Assembly: GCA_963931865.1 (NCBI GenBank)
Contig: OZ007508.1
Coordinates: 11,840,781-11,904,780, forward strand
Source: Axinella damicornis
Taxonomy: Eukaryota > Porifera > Demospongiae > Axinellida > Axinellidae
Reading direction: 5' to 3'
DNA length: 64,000 nucleotides
This document shows positions 20,804 through 30,993 of the stretch, piece after piece. Under the pieces are notes generated by a model. It saw nothing but the letters and a program-made list of their open reading frames with translations, searched no databases and had not been told where the DNA came from. Each line of letters starts with the position of its first letter. Position 1 is the first letter of the stretch. The position numbers and the translations under genes were made by a program.

Positions 20804-23500
20804 GGGGGGCAGCAGAGAGGAAGGAGCTAAAGAACACAGCTAATAATAAGATATTGGGCATTCCCTATTCAGTGTACCTGTAACTCTCAGTCCTTCTAGC
20901 GTCTCTGCACTAAGGCACATCTTCTTCTTCTCAGCCTTAGTGAACCCTTTGCGATCCTGGACACTTTTGTCCCACTCCTTCAGATATCCCAGGAAGTCAT
21001 CTTCAAGCCACTATGTAGATCAAAATACAGTTTGTAATGAGACCTAAACAACTATCTTATGATGCATGCACTGGGATATTTTCTAACCTTCAACCTTGTA
21101 TCTTTAGAGGTACGGTACGGTGCTAGATCTGGCTTTCTTTTATGGATACATTCTTCAAGAGATCGTGTATTCAACATGTCAAAAAATCGGTCAAAGTATC
21201 TGATAAACCGGGCCGTTTCTGTTGTATCAGGATATTCACCATATTCCAGGGCATCAGCAACGGAACGACTGAGAACCTGTGTAAGAAGGCTTTAGTTAAT
21301 TAATGCCTTCACAAATTATGTGTACAAATATGTCTGTACCTGAGCTGCCAGGTTTACCCTCATCCTTGAATATGAATTCAACACTACATGCTCCTTGGTG
21401 AGTTTTGGAACCAGGGTGAGACCAGAGCTCGTTCGCTGTTGATATACCCTCCTGAGATGTTCCCAACTGATGTGCTGTCCATTGATCTGAATTGTGTGTG
21501 TGTGGAAGTGTGTGTGTACGTGTGTGCATGCATGCACAGGTGTGTGAGTGAGTGTGGATGTGCATGTGAATATGCAGCTAAAGTAGCATTAGCCTCGTAC
21601 CCAGGCCCGACCGGCGGTCGGGCCTGGGTACAAGGCTAAAGTAGCATGAATGGAGTACACAAATTACAAGAAGTACATACCCATAAAGCTCTCTTGTAAC
21701 TATGGCAAAAGGAATTTGACCAACAGTTTCTGGTGGTTTTAATAAGGTGCGGTACATCGGATATGAAGTATATGAAACGCTTTTCGATACTGTATGGGTT
21801 GCGAACTTTGAATGTGACTTCATCTGACTTGGAATCTGACCGGTGCATGCGAAAAAATTTACGATTAACTGATGCTTTGTCTCCTGTCAGTGAGATCACT
21901 TTGAAACCAGCACATTCGAGATTTTTGACAACTTCCCAAACTATAGGGTGCAGAAGTTCAGCTGACAGATCTGTAGTAGGATATTGGGCATATGGAAACT
22001 GGAGTTTGATAAAAATCCCACGCACCATGAATACAAGCATGTGTTTTGCCACGGTGCGATCAGCATCACCATTCATGGACCTTTCAAAAGCTAGCAGTGC
22101 ATTGTTCACATCTCCAAAGTCAACAAACCCCACAATTCTGCATTCATGTTTGTCGTACACAATGCCTTCTTTTACTTTGACTTCATCGAATACAACAGCA
22201 ACATACTTTTTCCATTCTTGCAATGAATCAACTCTTGCCTCTCTTCTCAACTGCTCAGTCACCTCTGGCTGTATCCCAACATCGGCCTTCACCCATCGAG
22301 TATAATCCTGGAGTGTTCGTCCACATGGAAGTGTTAGAACACCGCGAAGTGCGTTGTATGCTGACGTTGAAATCATCTTCAAATGGAGGCACCAGCGAAT
22401 TAACATAGGATGCCAGCGTCGCTGTGTGGGATGCTGTGACATTGCTTGCAACTGTTGCTCCCAAAAAAGGCGATGAAATGTCCCTTTCAAATACTGCTTT
22501 TCAATCCTTGGACTTAGCTCCGACATGATCTGTTCAAGGCCATTATGGAGGGAGTCATCAACATGAGTGCCTAGCTCATCTGTTGAAACTGCAATTTTCT
22601 CCTTCATGTACTTCACCATACTCTCAGCTGACCTCACTCTTTGTCTTAACTTTGCTACTTTTGCCTTCCGTTCTGGTGTTTTCAGCCACCTGTCATTCAC
22701 ATGACTATGGGTACTGGTCAGTTGGGATGGTGACGTTTTGAGACGTTTCTGCCACCTGTGGTGAATGGATCGTATGATGTCACGGTAATGAACACACTCA
22801 GGGCACTTAGTGCCTGAAGTGAGAATCTGGCACTTCGCTGATCTCACAGTTGCACCATAACTCTGGCCATTCAGCTCAACAGCAGCATTCCTGTCAACAT
22901 ATGCAGCAATGTCACCACTTGAAGATATCAACTTCCCCTTCTTGGCTTCCACCATCTCTAGAAAACGGTGGTCTGGGTGACCAGGGCACACTCGGAGCTG
23001 GTCAAGATGGGAAAGGAGGTGTTGCAACTGGTGAACATTTTGAAGGTTTGTGGGCATCTCAGAAAGGCAGTGACCAGCTGTGATTTCATGCCCATGGATA
23101 CAGACCTTCCATGACAAATCTCTTTCAATAGTCAAACAGTGTGTAATGACCAGCGGGTGTGAAGATGATGACTGCTCTTGAATCCTTATTAGTCTTACTT
23201 TGTCCAGAGAAGTTGGTGATTGGACTGTCCAAGAACTTGAACATAGTTGGATATGGCTCCTTAGCTCTTCAAGTGATGTTGAAATGTTCGTCTCAACCTA
23301 ATGAAAAGATGTAAAAGCAGTGGTCACATGGCATTACAATACAGGAATATTGATTCCAATTACCACCACATGCAAAATCTACATACCACTTTCTTAGCTC
23401 TGAGCTTCCTTGGACGACCGGTTGGGTTCTTTTTCAGTGCCTGACGCTTCTTCTCATAGTTCTTATGTAGACGTCCAATCCTGCTCTTTGGACGCCCCAT
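20416..23500 (-). CDS. P-element-type (THAP9-like) transposase, six exons, no THAP
   Basis: Exons: 23500-23387, 23297-21681, 21486-21340, 21276-21088, 21010-20878, 20717-20416. All introns are GT...AG (the first is only 89 bp) and all phases match, giving about 733 codons. Exon 1 encodes MGRPKSRIG and TGRPRKLR, two AT-hook-like GRP motifs, where P elements normally have a THAP finger. The core has [17 protein letters not shown] plus IVGFVDFGD (RNase-H-like, first Asp), [10 protein letters not shown] (second Asp candidate), [13 protein letters not shown], then [13 protein letters not shown] and [13 protein letters not shown] (GTP-binding-insertion region), and [15 protein letters not shown] holding the catalytic Glu. 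The order follows P transposase and THAP9, enzymes that cut and paste DNA. A further 5' exon ends at 23888 (strong donor gtaagtta) but does not join in frame with the ATG, so it is read as untranslated. Confidence 0.85.
20786..20809. repeat. G homopolymer after (TG)n
   Basis: About two dozen G follow a TG run, inside the transposase intron between exons 5 and 6. Confidence 0.9.
21590..21638. mobile_element. foldback MITE inside a transposase intron
   Basis: tagcctcgtacccaggcccg pairs with cgggcctgggtacaaggcta. It is flanked by exact 9-bp duplications AAGTAGCAT (21581-21589 and 21639-21647). It sits in the intron between exons 2 and 3 of the P-like transposase, leaving both splice sites untouched. 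The MITE therefore moved after the P-like element existed here, or was carried in with it. Confidence 0.9.
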
Positions 23501-23887
23501 ATTGCAAAACAACCTACAGAGTAAGTATAGTTATATTGTAGTTAATAAAGGTGTGTGCATTACACTCTCTATAGATAACTGGACTCTTTAAAGTTGAAGA
23601 GGCTTGCATAGTATCCCAGGTGTACTTAGCAAAAGTACGAAACTACGGCTACCATATGGGAGAAAAAACACAGTGTTGTAAAGTCATGTAGGATGCTCAA
23701 CCTCTGTTCTTGTGCCAGTTACACAGAGTGCAAAACTAACTGCCTATTAGCAAATTAGAAATTAAGTAACTCATTCCTTGTTTGTTACAAAAAGTACAAA
23801 AGCTCACTAATTCATTAAATCAGTTTCTCATAAGCAGCTGTACAGTGCGTACATAGTGAAATATTATATCATAACTGCTTAACTTAC

Positions 23888-24060
23888 CTTGTCTGAACTC
23901 CTATTTCCCACCGCTGCTCGCCTCCTACGCTGCAGCCTTCGAATAACTTCCTGCCGTGAATATACTTTACCAACTGACATCCGACTAAGCCCGCCTCTTG
24001 AATGTCATTACAGGGGTGTAGCCGTAACGCGGAGTGTACGTGACGTCACTGTACACGTAA
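23888..24060 (-). promoter_or_regulatory. presumed 5' untranslated exon of the transposase
   Basis: A consensus donor (cagacaag|gtaagt) at 23888/23887 pairs with an acceptor (ctctgtag) 13 bases before the transposase ATG at 23500. A 31-codon frame begins at an ATG in this exon (MSVGKVYSRQEVIRRLQRR...) but its frame does not continue into the transposase. The segment between it and the TIR should hold the promoter. Confidence 0.45.
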
Positions 24061-24112
24061 TACGTACGTTGCCCATCCCCTTTTCCCCGCGTATATAATC
24101 TATGATGGCAGC

Positions 24113-24300
24113 ATATCCAGCTTTTCATCGTACCTCTGCTTTGTCGCTGCATCCAAGTCCTCCTCGTAGTACTTAGAATACTTCCCTCGCACATCATCAC
24201 CGTCGCGTCGTACACCGTCGCTGCGCGTGAATTTCGTTCCAAGTTGCCACTCAAGATGGCGGCGTAGCAACGCATCGAACGTTGCTATGTAATTGATGAC
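24113..24300 (-). pseudogene. coding remnant at the right end of the outer element
   Basis: On the minus strand one frame reads ...GKYSKYY then EEDLDAATKQRYDEKLDML before it is broken at the inner-transposon insertion. Acidic/aromatic composition and a YxEKL-type motif recall the N terminus of the YqaJ-nuclease protein that is the second gene of ISL2EU transposons. There is no catalytic part here, so this is a weak, memory-based match. Confidence 0.3.
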
Positions 24301-24351
24301 GTCATGCGTACGTTGGAATGTAATTATTGAAGGACGTGCATAATGTCTATA

Positions 24352-25461
24352 CCCAAACCCATCGCCCTACTTCCTGCCGGACCAATAACCACTTCGAATT
24401 ACTAGTGGACCGTGTTGTCAAAAGTAGGGCAGGGCACTCTCTGGTGGATCAAGGTGCACCACCCACGGAAGGAATTGGCCGTGAATTGGAAGGAATAATG
24501 TAATAGCACACTGATTGAAAGTGTGCAAAGAGTATAATAGTAGAGTTTCTTGTTAGCTCTCACATGGATCGTGTGTATATCGGTTCTCGAACATTTGCTC
24601 TGATTACTTCAGCCTGCTGGATTGTCTCTCGATTACCACTTAGAACAGAGATGAGAAGAACTCAAATCGAGGAGGGCATTGCACAGATTTATTGAATGGT
24701 CAATCTTTCCTCCCACACGGCAAAGTATGTAATGTAGATTCTGCTTACAATGGTGGTCACGATGGTGTAGTTGAGCCTGTGTTGCACCTTCCCAGTTATA
24801 TCATGCATACATTTGTGACCACATGCGTACCACATCAGTGCCCAAATGAGAGCAATTGTACGACTGTTGCTTAATTGCATAGCTTCAGTGTGCTGAATCA
24901 CCCGATAGCGGAACTTCTTGCAATATAGCTGCGATTCAGTGTGCTGAATCGCAGCTATATTATCTATGATGGCATGTACATGATGCCACATACTTCCTAC
25001 AACAGTGCAAAAGTGATAAATGAGAAGACAAGAATGCTCCAAAGTAATTGTCTGCACAAACTGTATTATTGTCTCGAGACCAGCCGCATTTTTACGTATA
25101 AAAGTCACACATATGTATTAACATTATACGTACCATGTGTACATCGAATGATACGAGCAAGAAATAGATCGTGTTCACTTTTGGCATGTGGTAGATAATT
25201 ATACACAACAGCCCACTACTTTCGATTTCAGAACGAGTCTACACCGAAGTATGCATGAGGTGAGAGCAAGGTAAGGCATGAGGCATCACTGTAAATGTAA
25301 GCCTTAATTCCTTACCGGCAGGAGTGCAGTTGTTACTTTCAAACTCGTTTTCGAAAGTGGAAGTATACTGTTTGAGCATCTGGGAAGGCACGCACGCACA
25401 GCACCATTGTGACCACCATTGTCCACTGACGTATATAACTACTTGTGCAGATGATGATCAT
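24352..25461. other. intergenic, no gene supported
   Basis: ORFs on both strands are short and their frames do not fit splice sites. One clear structure is a hairpin at about 24914-24961 (atatagctgcgattcag / ctgaatcgcagctatat) next to a partial repeat of attcagtgtgctgaatc at 24884-24900. Confidence 0.5.
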
Positions 25462-25671
25462 ATGAGTGTTCTCGTCTCCCCATTGGTTGCTATTGCCGGC
25501 TTTGTTTGTTGGCAGTGCATCATGTACATTCACATGAGCCATATCAGAGAACGCGGTAGCGTTCTCTATTTAGGGATGGCTAAGGAAATTTCGAAATACC
25601 ATACTGATGCACCAGCAGGAAAACGGCCAAAGAAGCTACTACCCCCCAAACCAAGCATGCAGACAGAATGA
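25462..25671 (+). CDS. possible small single-pass membrane protein
   Basis: 69-codon frame from ATG 25462. It opens with a hydrophobic helix (SVLVSPLVAIAGFVCWQCIM, about residues 2-21), followed by a basic C-terminal half ending in KRPKKLLPPKPSMQTE. An AG acceptor-like site lies just upstream (cttgtgcag). Type-III membrane topology with a short lumenal end is plausible. I do not recognise the family, and there is no second copy in the window to test conservation. Confidence 0.3.
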   Translation: MSVLVSPLVAIAGFVCWQCIMYIHMSHIRERGSVLYLGMAKEISKYHTDAPAGKRPKKLLPPKPSMQTE

Positions 25672-25987
25672 TACTGCCTAGCAGTTCACAAAAACACTCG
25701 CAAACGTACCTGAGAGTACGCGGGAGTCGAGTAATAAGTCGCCGTAAAATTCCGATTTCGTCATCTTCTTTCTTTCTTCTTCTTCTTTCTCATTGACTAG
25801 CATAGCTGGACAACAAAAGCATTTCCTGAGCTAGTTCACTCACAGAACAACATCGTTCGTCGTAGTAGCTCCTTTCGGCCCTTTTGACTACATACTGGCA
25901 AGAACGGCACTGCTGGCTAGCTACGATTCCGTGAATTGCTAGCACAGTCGAATCGCAACCGTCCAAATTTTACAAGATTTATTTGCA

Positions 25988-26020
25988 GCGGAAGTGGGCG
26001 TGTCTTTCAATATGGCGGCC
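25988..26020. promoter_or_regulatory. ETS- and YY1-like sites upstream of 26113
   Basis: The sequence gcggaagtggg (ETS core GGAA) and AATATGGCGGCC (YY1 core ATGGCGGC, 26009-26020) lie within about 125 bases upstream of the ATG at 26113. This pair is common in TATA-less animal housekeeping promoters. Confidence 0.35.
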
Positions 26021-26817
26021 ACGAGGCAGGTTTGAGAGTCGGTGTGTGAGAGGTCTCTCACCGAAGCAGCAGACGCTCTTTTTCTAAAAGAACTGATGCA
26101 GATAGTACAGCAATGCCGAGAGATGGTTTTGTCATGGACTTTGGCGCGTCTTTTCACGTATTTATGGAGCTGTTGGACGAAAAAGCGGCTGACCACTTAC
26201 TTGGGAGTGGGGCTCTGAGCGATGTCTCGACCTATCCTGGACAGCGGGTACTCGGGACAGTAAGTTTTAGGCCATTTTACTGTTGCTCTGTATATTGGCT
26301 GTCAAATAAACGTAATATGAAGTAGGGAGATCCTTCAAAACAAATTTGTACCACCGTTTTATGTGTAGCATTATTACCACACAGTGTTAACCACGTGTAG
26401 AAGGCAGTATAAATGAACTTGTACCCATGCATTCCAGAATCTATATCTAGTAGTTGGCCTTCCTACACACCTAATGGTACTCTTCTGCTGTGGTTAATAC
26501 ATTTAGCTGCACTTATTATGACTAATTGGACCTGAATGTATTCAGCTGGATAGGTTTCATACACGTTCACTGAACTGAACATTTTGCCGCATCTTGTTGC
26601 TTGACCGGAATAGGCATTATTGATTGGGTGGAGCCCCAGCTACCAAAGACGGCACTGTATTATAGGCCACTATGGATACGACTGAAAGTGGACCTGCAAG
26701 AGAGCGTGTTGGATATTATCCTGGTTAAACTGCGGTCTTACTCCTGAGAAGGTCTGACCTAGGTTTGAAGCTACCCCAACAAAACTACTGCCATGCCTAT
26801 CGATCAAATCTGTAGCC

Positions 26818-26985
26818 TAGCCTCGAACCCAGGCGCGGAGGGGGGGGGAAAAGAGCGCCTGGTATCCACTGTTTGCGCATGCGCTTAATTTCCCGACATT
26901 CCGGGAATCCCAGGAATACCAGGCTCTCCCCGCTTTTCCGTACTGCAAGCACCAAAAAGCTGGGCGGGGGCCTGGGAACAAGACT
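26818..26985. mobile_element. foldback MITE, larger TAGCCTCG...GGCCTGGGAACAAG member
   Basis: The left end tagcctcgaacccaggcgcg and right end gggcctgggaacaagact are imperfectly inverted. The interior contains aggctctccccgcttttccg, also found near 1760 and in other members. It lies in intron 1 of the 26113 gene. Confidence 0.55.
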
Positions 26986-27312
26986 GTCAAAACTGGCTCA
27001 TGTGAACAAGGAGGGATACCTCAAAGTGAGCCACACTCAGAAGTTTTTCCCCCCAGAATACACCAATTGAATTCTTTGGACGCGTGAATTAGCCTAGCTC
27101 ACTCGGGAACATACTTGACCAAGCCAATCAGGCAGGGGTTGGCCACTGAAAGCTTTCTGATGTCAACTGTTCTTTTTCATTTAGGCCCTACTTTTCCAAG
27201 TTTGTGAGGTGAACTTGCTGGTGAAGTGGTGCACGGACGTCTGCGTTCGTCTGCGCTGTAAGGAAGATTCAGGAGAAGGCATTTCATGTGTGCAAGTGAG
27301 TAATCTGTACCC

Positions 27313-27500
27313 GTAGGTGGAGCATAGAAGGTTAGGGGATCAGGCTGTACATGTGGCCAGAGCAGCTGCACCAGCATGGGGGGTAGTTGCCATGGACGGC
27401 AGGATGCTCGTAGGTGGAGCATACAAGGTTAGGGGATCAGGCTCTCCCTCCCAGCCTCATGACTCACGTGTGGCCAGAGCGGCTGCACCAGCATGGTGTT
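27313..27500. repeat. two tandem copies of an about 97-bp unit
   Basis: The sequence cgtaggtggagcatagaagg... runs to gctgcaccagcatgg at 27313-27380 and again at 27410-27497, with an extra segment in the second copy. It lies in intron 2 of the 26113 gene. Confidence 0.75.
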
Positions 27501-27728
27501 GTTTTGCACTTCCACTTCGGAATGAAGTTATGTGAACTATGATGTCATTTGGCCTCCATTAGGTGTTTCTTACATAGAGGGCTTTCATCTGACGGTGCTT
27601 CTCCTTGATGCCTGAAGGCCTTTTTGACTCCATCCCCATTACCATATCATTACCATATGATGACATGTACCTGTCTGTCTTCCCGCACAGGATACATCAT
27701 TTCTCAACCATCTTCACAGAGGAAGTCT

Positions 27729-28150
27729 CAGTCTAGCCACTAGCCCCTCTCCGGCAGGCCATTACACGCGGACGCGGTGAAGCCGCGCGCAGAAGGTGGA
27801 GAGGGTCTAGCAAACATTGCACTAGATCACGTTTCCCTGGAATGCCAATTACATGTTCCTGTGAACCGGTGAAGTGACAGCTAGAGTTGAGGACGAGTTC
27901 TGTACCCTTGGAGGCATCCAGGTTGGACTAGTTTAGGTCGAGTGTAGGCTTTTAGACGCTCTCCGCTGACTGATCGCACGCGAGTGGCTCGGTTTACTAC
28001 CACGAGAAACGAATCGCTTTAGTGAGATCTGATTGGTCAGTTGAAACACAATCAAGTGCAATGTTTGCTAGACCTTCTCCACCCTCCGCGTGCGGCTTCG
28101 CTGCACGCCCGCTTGACCGGCTGGGCGGAGAGGGGCTAGCGGCTAGACTG
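27729..28150. mobile_element. MITE with CAGTCTAGCC ends and 9-bp duplication, in an exon
   Basis: The left cagtctagccactagcccct and right ggggctagcggctagactg are inverted ends. Internal inverted segments (gtggagagggtctagcaaac / gtttgctagaccttctccac) give further foldback. Flanks are AGGAAGTCT (27720-27728) and AGGAAGCCT (28151-28159), a 9-bp duplication with one mismatch. Confidence 0.8.
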
Positions 28151-30600
28151 AGGAAGCCTAGCGGGTGGTGCCAGTGGACTTACAGCCATTCCTGTCATCT
28201 GGAAGCATTTCTTGTAGTGTCATTTCTTGTTTACACAGCACATGGATCATGCAATGCATGAGCAAAGTAACCACAATAATCGATTTGTTTATTTGCATCA
28301 TTTCTCCTCTGTAGTTCTTGGGACAGTGAATTTTTTTGCAATAATGTGATGTTCCAGCTATTCTCTATCTATTAATGGTGTTTTCAAATGCTTATAAGCT
28401 TATAAACAAATTTGTACCAAAGATAAATACAAGGTATATCAAACGTACCGTTTACATATTGACAGCTGCTTCGTACAATCGGTTTGTAGCACCCCCATGT
28501 GATCGGTACCGTAAGATAGCCTTTTGAAGTGGAATTTAGCGTACCGAGTTTACGCAACCAATTGAGAAAGTATGCGGAAGCTGTGACCCCACTAAGTACC
28601 AGGAAGCAAATTCCATCACACCGGAAGTAAAGCGTGCGTGGGCGGGGCGCTGCAATTAAATCTCCGCGTAGGAACGTTTCCCGTGACGGTTGCGTTTCGA
28701 CTGAGCACGAAGCCAGAGGAGGGAGTGCAAGCTTACGGAGGTTCGTATTCGTCCGTTACCTCTTCCGGTAGTATTCGTTATGAATTCGGAGTTATGCGAT
28801 TTCCGTGTAACGAAACAGCCATGTCAGACGGCTTCGAGAAGCAGATTTTGGCACCGACTGTTCCAAGATGTGTTCATGCGAGCGACGTATCCTGTGAGAT
28901 ATGTGTATCTCAGGTGGTCAAGAGTCTATTTAGCTATCAAGACAGTTGAGACTGCTCCCATCTTTGTGTGAGAACGCTGTAAAGTCGGGTATAGCTTGAA
29001 GCGTCTGAAGATGGTCAGATTCAAGCGCCTGTAGTGCAAGAACGCAGGGTGCTATGATGATCGGACCTGCGCCTGATGAAAGCCCCATCTCTGTACTTTC
29101 AGAAAATAGCCACATCATGGGGTGACAACCCCATCAGATTTGGAGCTATGAGCCCCTGAAGTCAACCATGTTTCATGAATTTGGTTTGCGTGGGTGAATT
29201 TATGCTGCCATATCTCGAGAACGCTACACACTATGGACACAAGACTTGCACCATTGGATACACCAAAGACTGAGGTTTGTAAATACATGTGTAAATATTG
29301 TGACAACCCCATCAGATTTGGAGCAATGAGCCCCTGAACTCAACCAATTTGTGTGAATACGGTTTATGTGGGTGACTTTGTGTGGCCGTATCTCAAGAAC
29401 GCTACATGCTATGGACATGAGACTTGCACCATTGGATACACCAAAGACTGAGGTTTGTAAATTCATACGGAACTATTGTGACAACCCCATTAGATTTGGA
29501 GCTATGAGCCCCCGAACTCAACCAATATGTGTGAATTTGGTTTACATGGGTGACTTCGTGTTGTCATATCTCCTGAATCCTACAACCTATGGACATGAGA
29601 CTTGCACCATTGGATACAACAAAGACTGAGGTTTGTGGAAGTATTGTGACAACCCCATCAGATTTGGAGCAATGAGCCCCTCGACTCAACCAATATGCGT
29701 GAATTTGGTTTACATGGGTGAATCGTGCTGTCATATCTCTTGAACCCTACGACCTGTGGACATGAGACTTGCACCATTGGATACAACGAAGATGGAGGTT
29801 TATAAAGATATGTGGAAATATTGTGACCACCCCATCAGCTTTGGAGCTATGAGCTCCTATGTTTCATGAATTTTGTTTACGTGATTGAATTTGTGTGGCC
29901 ATGCATAATTATCTCCTCAGCCCCATATACAACCTATGGACATGAGACTTGCACCACTGGACGCAGCAAGTATTCTGCTATACAGTGCATTTATGTAGAG
30001 TGATATCTGTACAAAATGGAATCGTGTTGGTAAATTTAGCAGGTTTCTAGCAATAGCTATGTTGCTGTAGTGCTGGTGGAGGTGGGATGCTGTCAATGCA
30101 GAAGTTTCTGAACTATCGCCGAATTGGAATCAAGTCTTTGACCACCAGGCTAACTCGTCCAGAAACTAATGCTCACAATGTGGCTTTAGAGTCTCCAATT
30201 GACTTGCTCGACCTGTTTGTTTATTGAATGAGGGACGTTCACCCTCATAGTAATGGTCATGATCAGAAGTATAGTAGTATAGAATGGAAGGCAATGTGGA
30301 TCTAGTCACTTATCAAAGCCCTTTCAAGAATCTGATTCTGACACCACTGATTCAGATGCCACTATAGATGTGATAGCTCCAAAGAAGTTATTGAACACAC
30401 TATCACATTCAAATGCATAGCTTACTACCAAATGTGGTGACTACCAAAACATTTTGAGTAAGGCTACATATAGAAAGGAGTTGTCGTTGGGAGTTTAATT
30501 TCAGTCAGGTTAACCCATTGACAAGACAGCAATAGCAATTCAGTGCTACGTACATGAATGGAAAATGGATGTGAATAGGATATATAATAATACCAGGCCT

Positions 30601-30648
30601 AGGAGCGCATGAGCCACCAAAGGCTTCCGGGGCTCATGCGCTCCTGAT
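30601..30648. mobile_element. small palindromic MITE with AGGAGCGCATGAGCC ends
   Basis: aggagcgcatgagccaccaa pairs with ggggctcatgcgctcct. It is flanked by ATAATACC copies on both sides (about 30588-30595 and 30650-30657), an 8-bp target duplication. It is inserted in the middle of the 28712-31913 foldback element. Confidence 0.75.
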
Positions 30649-30915
30649 AATACCGCAGAATTACTAGTCCATGATGCACTAAGCAAAAATTAAATTTAGA
30701 TATAGTGCATAGGCTGCATGGATACAACCAAACAATGATCACTTTCACAGGCACAAAATTCCATGGTCCATGGGGTAATCTCGAATTGTCAGAGTTGATA
30801 GTTTGAAGTCTTCAGGGTATATATAGCTGCACAACATCTCCAGTGTGAACTGAAAGTGCTGATAGCAGCCACGCATAGCTTCAGGGTTGTCACAATCCAC
30901 ACATCCTTATAAACC

Positions 30916-30993
30916 TAGCCTCATTCCCAGGCCTTCCACACCTCCAGTTTTTGATCAAAAGCTGGAGGTGTGGAAGGCCTGGGAACGAGGCTA
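30916..30993. mobile_element. foldback MITE with exact 8-bp duplication TATAAACC
   Basis: tagcctcattcccaggcctt pairs with aaggcctgggaacgaggcta. TATAAACC is at 30908-30915 and 30994-31001. It is inserted close to the inner border of the right arm of the larger foldback element. Confidence 0.9.

Larger units (their letters stand above)
19178..24103. mobile_element. intact P-element-like transposon with two convergent genes
   Basis: The 38 bases at 19178-19215 (ataGATTATATACGCGGGG...aacgt) are the reverse complement of 24066-24103. The element is 4926 bp. It carries a six-exon transposase on minus (23500-20416) and a single-exon gene on plus (19338-20333), with stop codons 82 bases apart facing each other. 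All transposase exons are open and in phase, and both TIRs and the flanking duplication are intact. This is consistent with a recent, possibly active insertion. Confidence 0.85.
18876..24351. mobile_element. outer DNA transposon remnant (THAP-encoding, ISL2EU-like)
   Basis: The left end tatagaccttatgcacgtga and the right end (minus strand) tatagacattatgcacgtcc are imperfect terminal inverted repeats. They are followed on both sides by tgacgtca-type and gccgccat.ttgagtggcaa sequence, so the two ends are homologous for about 90 bp. Without the inner transposon the element is only about 550 bp: a left piece with a THAP exon on plus and a right piece with a different coding frame on minus. Two convergent genes, one with THAP, and these ends resemble ISL2EU-type elements, but the assignment is from memory of the family, not a search. 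Confidence 0.6.
26113..28217 (+). pseudogene. three-exon 117-codon gene broken by a MITE
   Basis: Exon 1 is 26113-26259 (ATG start MPRDGFVMDFGASFHV, donor gtaagt, phase 0). Exon 2 is 27185-27295 (ALLFQVCEVNLLVKWCTDV, acceptor ttttcatttag, donor gtgagt, phase 0). Exon 3 begins at 27691 (acceptor cttcccgcacag, DTSFLNHLHRG). After 27728 a MITE (27729-28150) interrupts the frame and adds a stop within it. Skipping the MITE and one copy of its 9-bp duplication leaves the frame open to a stop at 28215-28217. I do not recognise the protein. The gene may still be intact on the other haplotype, or exon 3 may end differently. Confidence 0.5.

Noticed and set aside
21733..22305. 190-codon plus-strand ORF
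   Set aside because: Antisense shadow of transposase exon 2, whose minus-strand frame is supported by family motifs and splice phases.
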